Assembly (NCBI GenBank): GCA_025350465.1
Contig: JANXXU010000031.1
Coordinates: 62,001-126,000 of the forward strand
Length of the DNA stretch: 64,000 nt
Direction: 5' to 3'
Source of the DNA: Alphaproteobacteria bacterium
GTDB lineage: Bacteria; Pseudomonadota; Alphaproteobacteria; Micropepsales; Micropepsaceae
Shown here piece by piece: positions 26,647-34,953 of the stretch; the first letter of the stretch is position 1; every line of letters begins with the position of its first letter. Made by a program: the position numbers and the translations under genes. The notes below the pieces were generated by a model, which ran no database searches, was not told the DNA's origin, and was given only the letters and a program-made list of their open reading frames with translations.

Positions 26647-27258
26647 GTGAGCGAAGCGATGCTTTTGGCGTTGGCCACGTTTGCCTTCGTGTCGTCAATC
26701 ACGCCGGGTCCAAACAACATGATGCTGCTTGCCTCCGGCGCCAATTTCGGTTTTCGGCGGACGCTGCCCCACCTTCTCGGCGTGACGCTCGGCTTCGGCG
26801 CGATGGTACTGGCGGTCGGGCTCGGCGTCAGCGGGTTGTTCACCGCTTATCCGGCGCTTTATTCGGTTCTGCGTGTCGTCGGCGGCGCTTACATGCTCTG
26901 GCTGGCATGGCGCATTGCCACAGCCGATGGGCTCGGGCAGGCGAACGCAACCGCACGCCCGATGAGCTTCCTCGAAGCCGCGGCATTTCAATGGGTGAAC
27001 CCGAAGGCATGGGCGATGTCGCTGGGCGCGATGGCAGCCTTCGTCTCGCCCAACCAACTCGTAGGCGGTGTGTTGATCGTCACCGGCGTGTTCACACTCG
27101 TCAATTTGCCATGCGTCGCCTCGTGGGCGGGGTTCGGCGTGGTGCTGCGGCGATTGCTCGACCGGCCATGGACGCTGCGCGCGTTCAACGTGACGATGGC
27201 CGTGCTGTTGGTGCTATCGCTTTATCCGATGTTCGAAGGCCTGAGGTCTGCAGCCTAG
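26647..27258 (+). CDS. LysE/RhtB-family amino-acid exporter
   Basis: A 203-residue membrane protein with about six hydrophobic segments. The family signature is near the N-terminus: SSITPGPNNMMLLASGANFG, followed by GGAYMLWLAWRIA and FLEAAAFQWVNPKAWAMSLGA. These proteins export amino acids or homoserine-like compounds. A GTG at 26647 is used; ATG at 26659 is an alternative and no strong ribosome-binding site separates them. Its stop shares the bases CTAG with the stop of the convergent gene at 27255. It is probably co-transcribed with the phzF-like gene under MocR control. Confidence 0.87.
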   Translation: MSEAMLLALATFAFVSSITPGPNNMMLLASGANFGFRRTLPHLLGVTLGFGAMVLAVGLGVSGLFTAYPALYSVLRVVGGAYMLWLAWRIATADGLGQANATARPMSFLEAAAFQWVNPKAWAMSLGAMAAFVSPNQLVGGVLIVTGVFTLVNLPCVASWAGFGVVLRRLLDRPWTLRAFNVTMAVLLVLSLYPMFEGLRSAA

Positions 27259-27638
27259 CCGCGGATGGCCACGAGGTAAGACGCGAACAGCACGACCATG
27301 ATCAAGTCGGCAATTACCGCGATGCCGGCTTGACGGCGGAGGTAGCGTCCGCCTTGCGCGACGACGAGCGCTATGAAGATCAGCTTGGTGGCGCCGGCGA
27401 ATACCAATATCAGCGGGCGCGAGGCTTCGTCATAAGCGCCATAAATCAACAACGCGCCAACGAGCGCGATCAATGCGCCCCAATTGCGAACGACGACTTC
27501 GACAAGGGGCCCTTCGAGCGTCTCACCGAAGGTAGCGCGCAGGGCCGCGTGCGGCGCGATGGCGGCAAAGATCATCGTCGCAGTGAGAACACCACTGATC
27601 AGCATGATCCAGTAGATGTGGTCGACGATCCAATCCAT
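27255..27638 (-). CDS. Small four-helix integral membrane protein, function unknown
   Basis: A 127-residue protein with four predicted transmembrane segments: WIMLISGVLTATMIFAAIAP, WGALIALVGALLIYGAYD, PLILVFAGATKLIFIALVVA and IAVIADLIMVVLFASYLVA. I do not recognise a named family with certainty. The ATG at 27638 follows the upstream gene's stop by 4 bp; the longer open frame to 27959 runs through that gene and is rejected. The two are likely co-transcribed. Confidence 0.72.
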   Translation of the reverse strand: MDWIVDHIYWIMLISGVLTATMIFAAIAPHAALRATFGETLEGPLVEVVVRNWGALIALVGALLIYGAYDEASRPLILVFAGATKLIFIALVVAQGGRYLRRQAGIAVIADLIMVVLFASYLVAIRG

Positions 27639-27642
27639 GGCG

Positions 27643-28056
27643 TCAGCCGCCGCGGCCGCGCTGCTTGCTCGGAGACGCGGGGCCTCGGCCGACGGGCGCG
27701 CCCGAACGATGCGGCGAGCCGGTCGTTTTGGCGTTGCGATTGACGTCCTGGTGGCCGTGCTTGGCCTGAAGCTCCGCGGCAAGGGCCGCACGCACCGCCT
27801 CGATCGGGCCGTTGACCGGCGCGATCTGCAGCATGGTGACGATGCGCCGCTCGGCGCTGCCCTCCTCGACTGGCGTCGACCAGGCATAGGCGCGCTTCGC
27901 CTTTGGGTGATCGGCCAGATCGAAGACGTGAACGATGCCGTGCCAGATCGACTGGCCACGTTCTTTTTCGTTCACCGGCACGGCGTGATGGTGCGTGGCC
28001 TTCCCGCCGTGTTCTTTCTCGATCGCTTGCTTGAGTTCGTCTTTCGAAGCATCCAT
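27643..28056 (-). CDS. Small unrecognised protein with basic C-terminal tail
   Basis: A 137-residue protein, MDASKDELKQAIEKEHGG then HHHAVPVNEKERGQSIWHG and VHVFDLADHPKAKRAYAWS. The first 100 residues look like a folded domain, while the last 30 (GSPHRSGAPVGRGP and following) are low-complexity and basic. The start at 28056 was preferred to one at 28089. It is 4 bp from the downstream small membrane protein gene, forming a two-gene unit. I do not recognise the family. A histidine cluster (HHH near residue 34) could bind metal, but this is speculative. Confidence 0.65.
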   Translation of the reverse strand: MDASKDELKQAIEKEHGGKATHHHAVPVNEKERGQSIWHGIVHVFDLADHPKAKRAYAWSTPVEEGSAERRIVTMLQIAPVNGPIEAVRAALAAELQAKHGHQDVNRNAKTTGSPHRSGAPVGRGPASPSKQRGRGG

Positions 28057-28116
28057 GCCGAACCCTATAGCATGGTTCGGCGCGGGCATCCTACCCGCGC
28101 CGTCGATTTTCCGACC

Positions 28117-28265
28117 CTACGCCGCGAGCCGTTTGCGCAGGTCCATTTCCTCAGCAAAGGCTTTGGCAACGGTGGGCCTGGCCATGATCTGCTGATAGTA
28201 GGCGCCGAGCGTCGGCCAGCGTTTCTGGTCGGCGCCGACATAGGCCGCCCAGGTGACCCGATGCA
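28117..28265 (-). pseudogene. C-terminal fragment of a glutathione S-transferase
   Basis: The minus strand reads RVTWAAYVGADQKRW, then PTLGAYYQQIMARPTVAKAF and EEMDLRKRLAA before a stop at 28117. This is the usual last helix pair of a GST-family protein. Sequence upstream loses all GST resemblance at about 28265, where a TetR fragment begins on the other strand. The N-terminal thioredoxin domain is absent, so it is a relic. Confidence 0.65.
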
Positions 28266-28269
28266 TTCC

Positions 28270-28500
28270 AAGATCGGTAAGGTGGCAGCCGAACTGATGA
28301 GCAAGATCGAGGACGCATTCGCCCGGGCATTCGCGAAGGCCATGCGGGAAGGACAAATGAAGGCGAGCTCCTCGCCTGCAGCGCGGGCGCGGCTCGCGAG
28401 CGCCGTGCTCGACACGATGGCCGTGCGCGCGCGGATCGGGGCGAGCGCGGCAAGCCTTACGGCTTACGTCGCGACGATCGTGCCGGCGATTTGTGGGTAA
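28270..28500 (+). pseudogene. C-terminal fragment of a TetR-type regulator
   Basis: The plus strand reads KIGKVAAELMSKIEDAFARA, FAKAMREGQM, ARLASAVLDTMAVRARIGAS and AASLTAYVATIVPAICG, then stops at 28500. This matches the ligand-binding C-terminus common in TetR repressors. No helix-turn-helix precedes it; instead the DNA changes abruptly to the GST fragment on the opposite strand. It looks like a deletion scar joining two genes. The identification rests on pattern only. Confidence 0.55.
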
Positions 28501-28530
28501 GCGCACCGCCGGCTATACACTCGGTCGCCC

Positions 28531-29865
28531 ATGGAACAACGCTGCGCCGGTTGCAACTACACGTCGGCAACCTCATCATTCTTTCGCAGCGAGCCAGACG
28601 GCGCGCGCGGCCGACGCAGCGCCTTTTGCAACGGTTGCGTTCCCTACGCGCGCACGCCCGGCGATCGCGGCTCAACAGCGCGTCTGGTCATGGCGATCTT
28701 GCTTCTTCCAGCAGGCCTCTTGATCTTTGCAGCCGCGCCGAAATTGCTACCGCTCGGCATGAGCTTGGCCGCCGCCGGCGCCATGTGCGCTGCGCGACCG
28801 CTGACCATCGCGGTGCATGAGTTCGGACATTGGTGCGCGGCGACGCTGGTTGGCTACAAGGTCGTCCGCGTTGCCGTCGGAACCGGCCCTACCATCGCCG
28901 CACGCCGCTACGGGAGCACAGTGTGGGAGTTGCGCCGATTTCTTTTCTCCGGTGGACATACGCTCTCCTATTCGCAGTCGAGCGCAGCGAAGAAGTGGCG
29001 GCACGCGCTCATGCTGCTCGGCGGTATTACGGCGAACGCCGTTGTCGCGCTCGCGCTCCTTGCCGTGCTCGCTTGGCACATCAAGAGCGCGGGGGCTGCA
29101 TCGCCTTCGGTCGTTGCAATTCTGACGGGCGCCACCCTCAGTCAAGCATTGAGCTTCGCTTTCAGCCTTTGGCCGCAGAGGCTCTCAGGCCCGGGTAATG
29201 TTCGCGGCACGGACGGCCAGATGCTCGTCGATCTCTACCGCGTGAAAGATTTCGGCGAGCAGGCGAAGAGTCAGCAGTTCTATACGGAGAACCGCGAGCT
29301 CATGGCGCAAGGCCGCTTCGACGAGGCGGTCCGGCGCTGCGCGGACTTGCGCCGCGAGCGCCCGAGCGACCCGTTGCTCTTCTCCCAGCTGCAGCACGCC
29401 TTGCAGCGCGAACGAGGCGCGCGCGAGGCGTTCGACTATTTTCAAAATCACGCCGGCGAATTGGAGATGGCGCAGCCGCAGCGCGGCGCTTGGGTGCGGG
29501 CGAACGCCGCCTGGCACGCACTGTTGAGCGAGGATGCAAATCTCTTGGCCGAAGCGGGGCCACTGTCGGAGGAAGCCTTCGAGGCCTTCCCCACAGTTCC
29601 AGAAATACGTGGGACACGCGGTGCCTATCTCACGCGCACGAACAATCACGAGCGGGCGTTGCCGCTCCTGCTCGACGGATTGCGGAAGGTTGAGGACAAG
29701 ATAGATCGGGCCGATTTCGCGCATTTTCTAGCGCACTGCGAGCATGGGCGCGGTCATGCCGATCTTGCTACCGAGTACGACAATTTGGCCGAGCATCTGC
29801 GCGACAAGGCGCGGCGCGGTCTCACCTTAAGTGACGCCGCGGTCCGCGAAGCCGTCAAAAATTGA
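28531..29865 (+). CDS. Zinc-ribbon/M50-like membrane metalloprotease/TPR fusion protein
   Basis: A 444-residue protein with three parts. Residues 5-36 carry CxxC pairs (C5/C8 and C33/C36), a zinc-ribbon-like module. A hydrophobic region (52-90) leads to the metalloprotease motif HEFGH (96-100), more membrane segments (about 158-215), and GTDGQ (D228), placed like the third metal ligand of site-2-type M50 proteases. The C-terminal half (about 240-440) is helical with TPR-like units such as LMAQGRFDEAVRRCADL. The protease side suggests regulated intramembrane cleavage, with TPRs binding a partner. It stands alone on the plus strand, 31 bp after the TetR relic. Confidence 0.75.
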   Translation: MEQRCAGCNYTSATSSFFRSEPDGARGRRSAFCNGCVPYARTPGDRGSTARLVMAILLLPAGLLIFAAAPKLLPLGMSLAAAGAMCAARPLTIAVHEFGHWCAATLVGYKVVRVAVGTGPTIAARRYGSTVWELRRFLFSGGHTLSYSQSSAAKKWRHALMLLGGITANAVVALALLAVLAWHIKSAGAASPSVVAILTGATLSQALSFAFSLWPQRLSGPGNVRGTDGQMLVDLYRVKDFGEQAKSQQFYTENRELMAQGRFDEAVRRCADLRRERPSDPLLFSQLQHALQRERGAREAFDYFQNHAGELEMAQPQRGAWVRANAAWHALLSEDANLLAEAGPLSEEAFEAFPTVPEIRGTRGAYLTRTNNHERALPLLLDGLRKVEDKIDRADFAHFLAHCEHGRGHADLATEYDNLAEHLRDKARRGLTLSDAAVREAVKN

Positions 29866-29870
29866 AGCGG

Positions 29871-30431
29871 CTAGTAATTCTGCGGCGGCAGGTCTTTGCC
29901 TTCGCTGCGCGGCGTGTTGCGCAGTTTGAGGATAGCGACGACGGCGTCGATGTCGTCTTTCAGTGCTTTCTCCGCGTCGTTGCCGGGGCACGTCAGGTCG
30001 TCGGTGCGATCGCCGCCGAGCGCCAAATATGTCGACGTGCCGAAGGAGGCGGACTTCATACACGACACCGCGCGCGGCAGGCCGGACAACGGCTTTGCGG
30101 CATCGATGTCGCCTTTGAGTTTGGCGAAAAGCGCTGCAGGCAGGGTCGCGTTCCCCGGGCCATCACCGCTGACGTAGGAAGCCTCGCCGTTTGCGCCGAT
30201 CGAAATGCGATAGCCGATGAGGTTGGTGGCGCCATTGTTGGTGATCACGATCGTCGTCGTCATCACCATGCCGTGCGACGGCGGCAAGGCGCCGCTCTGT
30301 GGGGCCGCGGGTTGCGGATCCGCCGCTTGCGCAGGCGCCGCTTGAGGATCGGCACTTTGCGGCGCCGGCTTCGAGCACGCGACGGTCGTTGCGAGCGCGA
30401 CGATCAACGATGCAACAGCCCAAGGTCTCAT
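29871..30431 (-). CDS. Hypothetical lipoprotein
   Basis: A 186-residue lipoprotein: signal and lipobox LATTVAC (C19), then a Pro/Ala/Gln-rich linker (about 20-50) and a globular domain with TTTIVITNNGATNLIGYRIS and ALFAKLKGDIDAAKPLSGLP. Two cysteines (SCMK and LTCPG) could pair. It probably resides in the periplasm or outer-membrane inner leaflet. I do not recognise a named family. It is convergent with the M50/TPR gene (5 bp apart) and 25 bp downstream of the acyl-CoA ligase on the same strand. Confidence 0.75.
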   Translation of the reverse strand: MRPWAVASLIVALATTVACSKPAPQSADPQAAPAQAADPQPAAPQSGALPPSHGMVMTTTIVITNNGATNLIGYRISIGANGEASYVSGDGPGNATLPAALFAKLKGDIDAAKPLSGLPRAVSCMKSASFGTSTYLALGGDRTDDLTCPGNDAEKALKDDIDAVVAILKLRNTPRSEGKDLPPQNY

Positions 30432-30456
30432 GGCGTCCCTTCCATCTCCGATCTCG

Positions 30457-32022
30457 TCAATTCACGCGACGCGTCTTGCCGGCCCAATACGGTTCGCGCA
30501 ATTCGCGGCGCAAGATTTTGCCTGATGGATTGCGCGGCAGGCTTTGCGCGAAGTCGATCGACTTTGGGACCTTGTAGCTGGCGATGCGCGTGCGGGTGAA
30601 GGCGATGATCTCCTCGGCGGTCGCGCGTGCCTCGGGCTTCAGAACGACGATCGCCTTGACCGCCTCGCCCCATTTGTCGTCGGGCACGCCGATGACGGCG
30701 ACGTCGGCAACGGCGGGGTGACCAAAGACCGCGTTCTCGACCTCGGCCGGATAGATGTTCTCGCCGCCCGAGACGATCATGTCCTTCACGCGGTCGTGGA
30801 TGTAGAGATAGCCGTCTTTGTCGGTGAAGCCGGCGTCGCCGGTGTAGAACCAGCCGTCCTTGATCGATTTCGCCGTCGCCTCGGCGTTGTTCCAATAGCC
30901 TTTCATCACGGTTGGTCCGCGAATGACGATCTCGCCCACCTCGCCCACTTTCACTTCGTTGCCGTCAGCACCGAACACTTTGACGTCGAGGCCCGGGTAG
31001 GGTTTTCCGCACGAGCGCAGCAATGCACCCACATGATCGGAGGGCTGCAGCGCGGTGCCAGCGCCGACCGTTTCGGTCAAACCGTAAAGCTGGGTGAAGC
31101 CGCAGCCCTTGATGAGCGACTGTGCGGTCTTTAGCAACTCCTCGGCGATCGGCGAGGCGCCGTAGAACATCTGCTTCACCGAGGAGAGGTTCGTCGTTTT
31201 GATGCGCGGGTTTTGCACCAGCATCATGATCACGGCCGGCACCAAGAAAAGGCTCTTGATGTGATGGCGCTCGATCAAATCGAAGATGTCGTTGGGCGCC
31301 ACGTCCTTCATGACGATGCCCTTTGAGCCTTGCGCCAACGTCGTCAGGCCCATATTGGCGCCGGCGACGTGGAAGTTCGGCATGGCGACGAGATTGGCGT
31401 CGCCGGCATCGAACGCGCCCCACTTGGCTTCCTGAGCGCATTGGAAGAAGGCCATGTAGTTGCCGTTGGTCAGCTGTACGCCCTTCGGATGGCCGGTGGT
31501 GCCGGAGGTGTAAAGCTGGATCGCGTCGTCGTCGGCATTGATGGGCACGCGCGGATCTTCGCTCTTCTGCTTGTCGCGCCACGACTGATAGGCGGGCCAT
31601 GAGGTGTGGCCGCCGTCGATGGCGATCACGTGCTGGAGCTTCGAGCACTCGGCCTTGCACTTTTCGATCAGGGCCATGAACTCGGCGCCGACGAACATGA
31701 TCTCGCAGCCCGCGTCGTTGAGGATATAGGCGACCTCAGGCGGCGCGAGGCGCCAATTGACGCCGACGAGAACCGTGTTTGCCTTCGCGGTTCCAAGCAG
31801 AACCTCGAAATAAGCATCCGAGTTCTTGCCGATATAGCCGATGCGGGTTTGCGGCTTGGCGCCGAGCGCGATCAAGCCGTTGGCGACCTGGCTCGTGTGT
31901 TTGTCGAAGGCGGCGTAGGTGGTTTCGCGACCTTCGAAGACCAAGGCGGTCGAGTTGCCCCGCGTCTTGGCCTGCTGGCGCGGGATGTCGGCGAGCACTT
32001 TGAGCCCGTTGAAATCGTACAC
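30457..32022 (-). CDS. Fatty-acid/aryl acyl-CoA ligase (AMP-forming)
   Basis: A 521-residue ANL ligase that activates a carboxylic acid to its CoA thioester. The P-loop is LYTSGTTGHPKGVQLTNGN. Other motifs are QLYGLTETVG, GWFYTGDAGFTDKDGYLYIHDR and VSGGENIYPAEVENAV. The catalytic lysine is in LPRNPSGKILRREL. The GTG at 32022 has GGAGG eight bases upstream and yields the expected N-terminus (YDFNGLKVLADIPRQQAK). Open reading to 32202 passes through the repeat at 32094-32248 and is rejected. The substrate is not readable; medium-chain or aromatic acids are typical. Confidence 0.88.
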   Translation of the reverse strand: MYDFNGLKVLADIPRQQAKTRGNSTALVFEGRETTYAAFDKHTSQVANGLIALGAKPQTRIGYIGKNSDAYFEVLLGTAKANTVLVGVNWRLAPPEVAYILNDAGCEIMFVGAEFMALIEKCKAECSKLQHVIAIDGGHTSWPAYQSWRDKQKSEDPRVPINADDDAIQLYTSGTTGHPKGVQLTNGNYMAFFQCAQEAKWGAFDAGDANLVAMPNFHVAGANMGLTTLAQGSKGIVMKDVAPNDIFDLIERHHIKSLFLVPAVIMMLVQNPRIKTTNLSSVKQMFYGASPIAEELLKTAQSLIKGCGFTQLYGLTETVGAGTALQPSDHVGALLRSCGKPYPGLDVKVFGADGNEVKVGEVGEIVIRGPTVMKGYWNNAEATAKSIKDGWFYTGDAGFTDKDGYLYIHDRVKDMIVSGGENIYPAEVENAVFGHPAVADVAVIGVPDDKWGEAVKAIVVLKPEARATAEEIIAFTRTRIASYKVPKSIDFAQSLPRNPSGKILRRELREPYWAGKTRRVN

Positions 32023-32093
32023 GGCGGTCCTCCCAAGGGTCGGATTTTTCTTTGGAGTGTAGCGGCGGCGTGAGCAAGCGCAACCGGAGAACA

Positions 32094-32248
32094 CGGGAGA
32101 GGGGCCGGGGGTGAGGGATGGCTGTTGCGCGGCGCCCAGGCAAAGAAGAATTACTTCGGCGACTGCGCAACTAGTCGGCGCACGACGCTGCATATCGCCC
32201 ATCCCTCACCCCGACCCTCTCCCTTCCCGAAGTGGGAAGGGAGAGGGA
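32094..32248. repeat. Double-hairpin palindromic repeat, copy 2
   Basis: The same GGGAGAGGGGCCGGGGGTGAG and GGATGG block as copy 1 is followed after about 70 nt by CCATCCCTCACCCCGACCC and TCTCCCTTCCCGAAGTGGGA, ending GGGAGAGGG. The left outer hairpin has lost its first half. It occupies most of the 294-bp gap (32023-32316) between the divergent ligase and CMD genes, so it may lie between their promoters. Confidence 0.83.
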
Positions 32249-32316
32249 AATCTGTTCGGCTTTGCGTCTCTTTCTCCAAGGGCTAGTGTCGGGCAACGAC
32301 AGAATTGGAGGAAACG

Positions 32317-32871
32317 ATGGCCCGTGTTCCCTACCCCGACCCGAAGACGCTGAGCGCCGACACGCAAGAGAGGCTCGGCAAGCTGCCGAAGCTCAACATC
32401 TTTCGCATGATGGCGGGCGGCGAAGGTCTGCTTGCGGCGTTCACGCGAATGGGCAACTACATCCTGGCGAAATCGAAGATCGATCCGGTCTTACGCGAGA
32501 TCGCCATCGTGCGCGTCGGCGTGCTATCGAAAGCCAAATACGAAGTGTTCCAGCATGAGCGCATCAGCCGCCAGCTCGGGATGAGCGCGGAACTGATCGC
32601 CGCCATTCATAAGGGGCCGGACGATTCTGCATTCAACGACCTGCAGCGCATGGTCATGCGCTTTACGGACGACGTCGTGCGCAACGTGCGAGCCTCCGAC
32701 GCGACGTTCAAGCCGCTGCTCGAACATCTCTCGTTGCAGGAAATGCAGGAGCTCGTCACCACCATCGGCTATTACATGACGGCGAGCCGGTTCTTGGAAA
32801 ACTTCGACGTCGATATCGAAAGCGACGCCGATCCGAAGCAATCGCCGCTCAAAGGGTTGCACGCGCAATGA
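32317..32871 (+). CDS. Carboxymuconolactone decarboxylase/AhpD-family protein
   Basis: A 184-residue protein of the CMD family: PKLNIFRMMAGGEGLLAAF, LREIAIVRVGVLSKAKYEVF, HERISRQLGMSAELIAAI and LQEMQELVTTIGYYMTASRF. The CxxC redox pair of AhpD is not present where KAKYE stands, so this is not a typical thiol peroxidase reductase. The ATG at 32317 has GGAGGAAACG in front; an in-frame TTG at 32305 is rejected. It is the first gene of a six-gene run and its stop overlaps the SDR start (ATGA). Confidence 0.85.
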   Translation: MARVPYPDPKTLSADTQERLGKLPKLNIFRMMAGGEGLLAAFTRMGNYILAKSKIDPVLREIAIVRVGVLSKAKYEVFQHERISRQLGMSAELIAAIHKGPDDSAFNDLQRMVMRFTDDVVRNVRASDATFKPLLEHLSLQEMQELVTTIGYYMTASRFLENFDVDIESDADPKQSPLKGLHAQ

Positions 32872-33710
32872 GCGGCGTGAGTGAGCGCCCGCTCGCCGCC
32901 GAATCTCGGGGCGAGGCGCCTGGACGCGGACGCCTCAGGGAACGGCGCATTCTGATCGTCGGCGGCGGGCAAGACGAGCGCGACGATCCCGATCCGCCAA
33001 TGGGCAACGGCCGGGCGATGTCGATCTTGTTTGCGCGTGAGGGCGCCGACATCGCTATCGCCGATCGAAGAGTCGAAGCAATTAAAAAAACGATTGACCA
33101 CATTGCTGCGGACAACCTCGCAAGGGAAGGCTCTGCATTTTCCGTAGTCGCCGACGTCGGTCAGCCGGACGACATCCGCCAAATGGTCGTGAAAGCGCGC
33201 GAGGGGCTCGGCGGCCTCGACGGGCTTGTCTATAACGTCGGCATTGGCGGTGGCATGGGGCTTGAGGGCTCGACGCCAGAGATTTGGGACCGCGTGTTCG
33301 CGGTCAATCTGCGCGGGGCGATGCTGACGTTGCAGGCGGCGATGCCCGTTCTCGCCGACGGGTCGTCGATCGTGCTGATCTCATCGATCGCGTCGATGAA
33401 ACCGGGGAGCCGGATGCCGTCTTACGACGCGTCGAAGGCGGCACTCGGCGGCCTCATGCGTCACGCGGGTATCGAAGGCGAACGGCGCGGTATCCGCGTC
33501 AACATCATCGCGCCGGGCCTGATGGACACCTCGATTGGGCGCGAAGCGACGCGCGGGCGGCCAAATCGCGCCAAGACGCCAGTACCGCTCGGCCGCCAGG
33601 GCACGGGCTGGGAAACGGCCTATGCCGCACTCTTTCTGATATCGGATGAAGCCGCCTACATTACCGGCCAGACGATTGCGGTCGACGGCGGGATGACGGG
33701 ACTGCGCTAA
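32868..33710 (+). CDS. Short-chain dehydrogenase/reductase
   Basis: A 280-residue SDR oxidoreductase. The catalytic Ser is in ISSIASM and the YxxxK motif in PSYDASKAALGG; AYITGQTIAVDGGMTGL is the classical C-terminus. The nucleotide loop is expanded, GGGQDERDDPDPPMGNGRAM instead of the short TGxxxGIG, as in an SDR subgroup that carries GNGRA. NVGIGGG replaces the NNAG motif. Start ATG overlaps the CMD stop; the first 22 residues are charged and unlike other SDRs. It probably oxidises or reduces a pathway hydroxyl or keto group. Confidence 0.85.
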   Translation: MSGVSERPLAAESRGEAPGRGRLRERRILIVGGGQDERDDPDPPMGNGRAMSILFAREGADIAIADRRVEAIKKTIDHIAADNLAREGSAFSVVADVGQPDDIRQMVVKAREGLGGLDGLVYNVGIGGGMGLEGSTPEIWDRVFAVNLRGAMLTLQAAMPVLADGSSIVLISSIASMKPGSRMPSYDASKAALGGLMRHAGIEGERRGIRVNIIAPGLMDTSIGREATRGRPNRAKTPVPLGRQGTGWETAYAALFLISDEAAYITGQTIAVDGGMTGLR

Positions 33711-33717
33711 CAACAAA

Positions 33718-34950
33718 ATGACGGAGATGGTAATGGACGGGAACGGGACGACGTGGCTTGCGGGCGCGAAGGGCTTATTGCCGAACGCGGTGGCGTTGCG
33801 CCGGCGCATTCATGAGCATCCGGAACTCGGACTCCATCTGCCGAAAACCGTCGCCGCTGTGCGAGAGGTTCTGGACGGGCTCGACGTCAAGATCGAACAC
33901 GGACCCTCATCGAGCGGGATGATCGTGACGCTGCAGGGACCGACGCAAGGGCGCACGATTTTGTTGCGCGGCGATATGGATGCGCTGCCGATGCCGGAAG
34001 ATACCGGTCTCGCCTTCGCCTCCAAGGAGCCGGGGCGCATGCATGCCTGCGGGCACGACTCGCATACGGCGATGCTGGCGATGGCGGTGAAGCTCTTGCA
34101 CGCCAATCGCAGCAAACTGTCGGGCACGGTCAAATTCATGTTCCAGCCGGGCGAGGAAGGCCACTTCGGCGCGCGGCATATGATCGACGATGGTCTCATC
34201 GACAAGCATCCGAAGCCCGACGGCGCCTTCGCGATCCACATCACGCCGAACGTGCCGACGGGCGTCATGACGGCGAAGGCGGGCGCATTCATGGCATCGA
34301 CCGACACCATCGAAGTGCGCATCATCGGCAAGGGCGGGCATGCGTCCGCCCCGCATCACACGGTCGATCCGATGCCGGTCGCGTGCGAGATCGTGCTGGC
34401 GCTGCAGAGTTTCGTCACGCGCAAGATCAACGCGTTCGATCCGGTCGTTCTGACGATCGCCAAGATCGACGGCGGTACGACAAGCAACGTCATTCCGGAG
34501 GCGGTGAACCTCTTGGGAACGCTGCGCTCCGTGTCGGAAACCTCGCGGACGCGCGCGAAAGAAGGCCTGAAGAAGGTCATCGAGAAGATTGCCGAGGCGC
34601 ATGATGCGCGCGCCGAGGTCAAGCTGACGCCCGGCTATGACGTGACCGTGAACGATGGCCGCATGGTGGCGCTCGGCGCCGATGTCGCACGCAATCTGTT
34701 CGGCGAAAAGGGATTTATGCCGATGCCTGCGCCGGTCATGGGCGCAGAAGATTGGTCCTATGTCTTACAGCGCATTCCAGGCTGCATGATGTTCCTGGGC
34801 GTCGCGCCCGAAGGACACAGCCATCACCATGCGGCGCCCTGCCACTCCAACCGTATGATGCTGGACGAAGACGCGATGGCGCACGGCATCGCGATGTACG
34901 CGGCGGTCGCTGCGAATTTCCTCGACAACGGTTTGCCGGCGGCGGCTTGA
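33718..34950 (+). CDS. M20-family amidohydrolase (hippurate hydrolase-like)
   Basis: A 410-residue zinc amidohydrolase or carboxypeptidase. It shows LRRRIHEHPELGLHLPKT, LRGDMDALPMPEDTGLAFAS, MHACGHDSHTAMLAMAVKLL, FMFQPGEEGHFGARHM and MGAEDWSYVLQRIPGCMMFLG, a complete set of M20D metal and catalytic motifs including the Cys-His pair. Such enzymes release amino acids from N-acyl or N-aryl conjugates. The start may be at 33718, 33730 or 33736, with ACGGAG before the later ATGs. It is 7 bp after the SDR and 3 bp before the MBL gene. Confidence 0.9.
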   Translation: MTEMVMDGNGTTWLAGAKGLLPNAVALRRRIHEHPELGLHLPKTVAAVREVLDGLDVKIEHGPSSSGMIVTLQGPTQGRTILLRGDMDALPMPEDTGLAFASKEPGRMHACGHDSHTAMLAMAVKLLHANRSKLSGTVKFMFQPGEEGHFGARHMIDDGLIDKHPKPDGAFAIHITPNVPTGVMTAKAGAFMASTDTIEVRIIGKGGHASAPHHTVDPMPVACEIVLALQSFVTRKINAFDPVVLTIAKIDGGTTSNVIPEAVNLLGTLRSVSETSRTRAKEGLKKVIEKIAEAHDARAEVKLTPGYDVTVNDGRMVALGADVARNLFGEKGFMPMPAPVMGAEDWSYVLQRIPGCMMFLGVAPEGHSHHHAAPCHSNRMMLDEDAMAHGIAMYAAVAANFLDNGLPAAA

Positions 34951-34953
34951 GCC

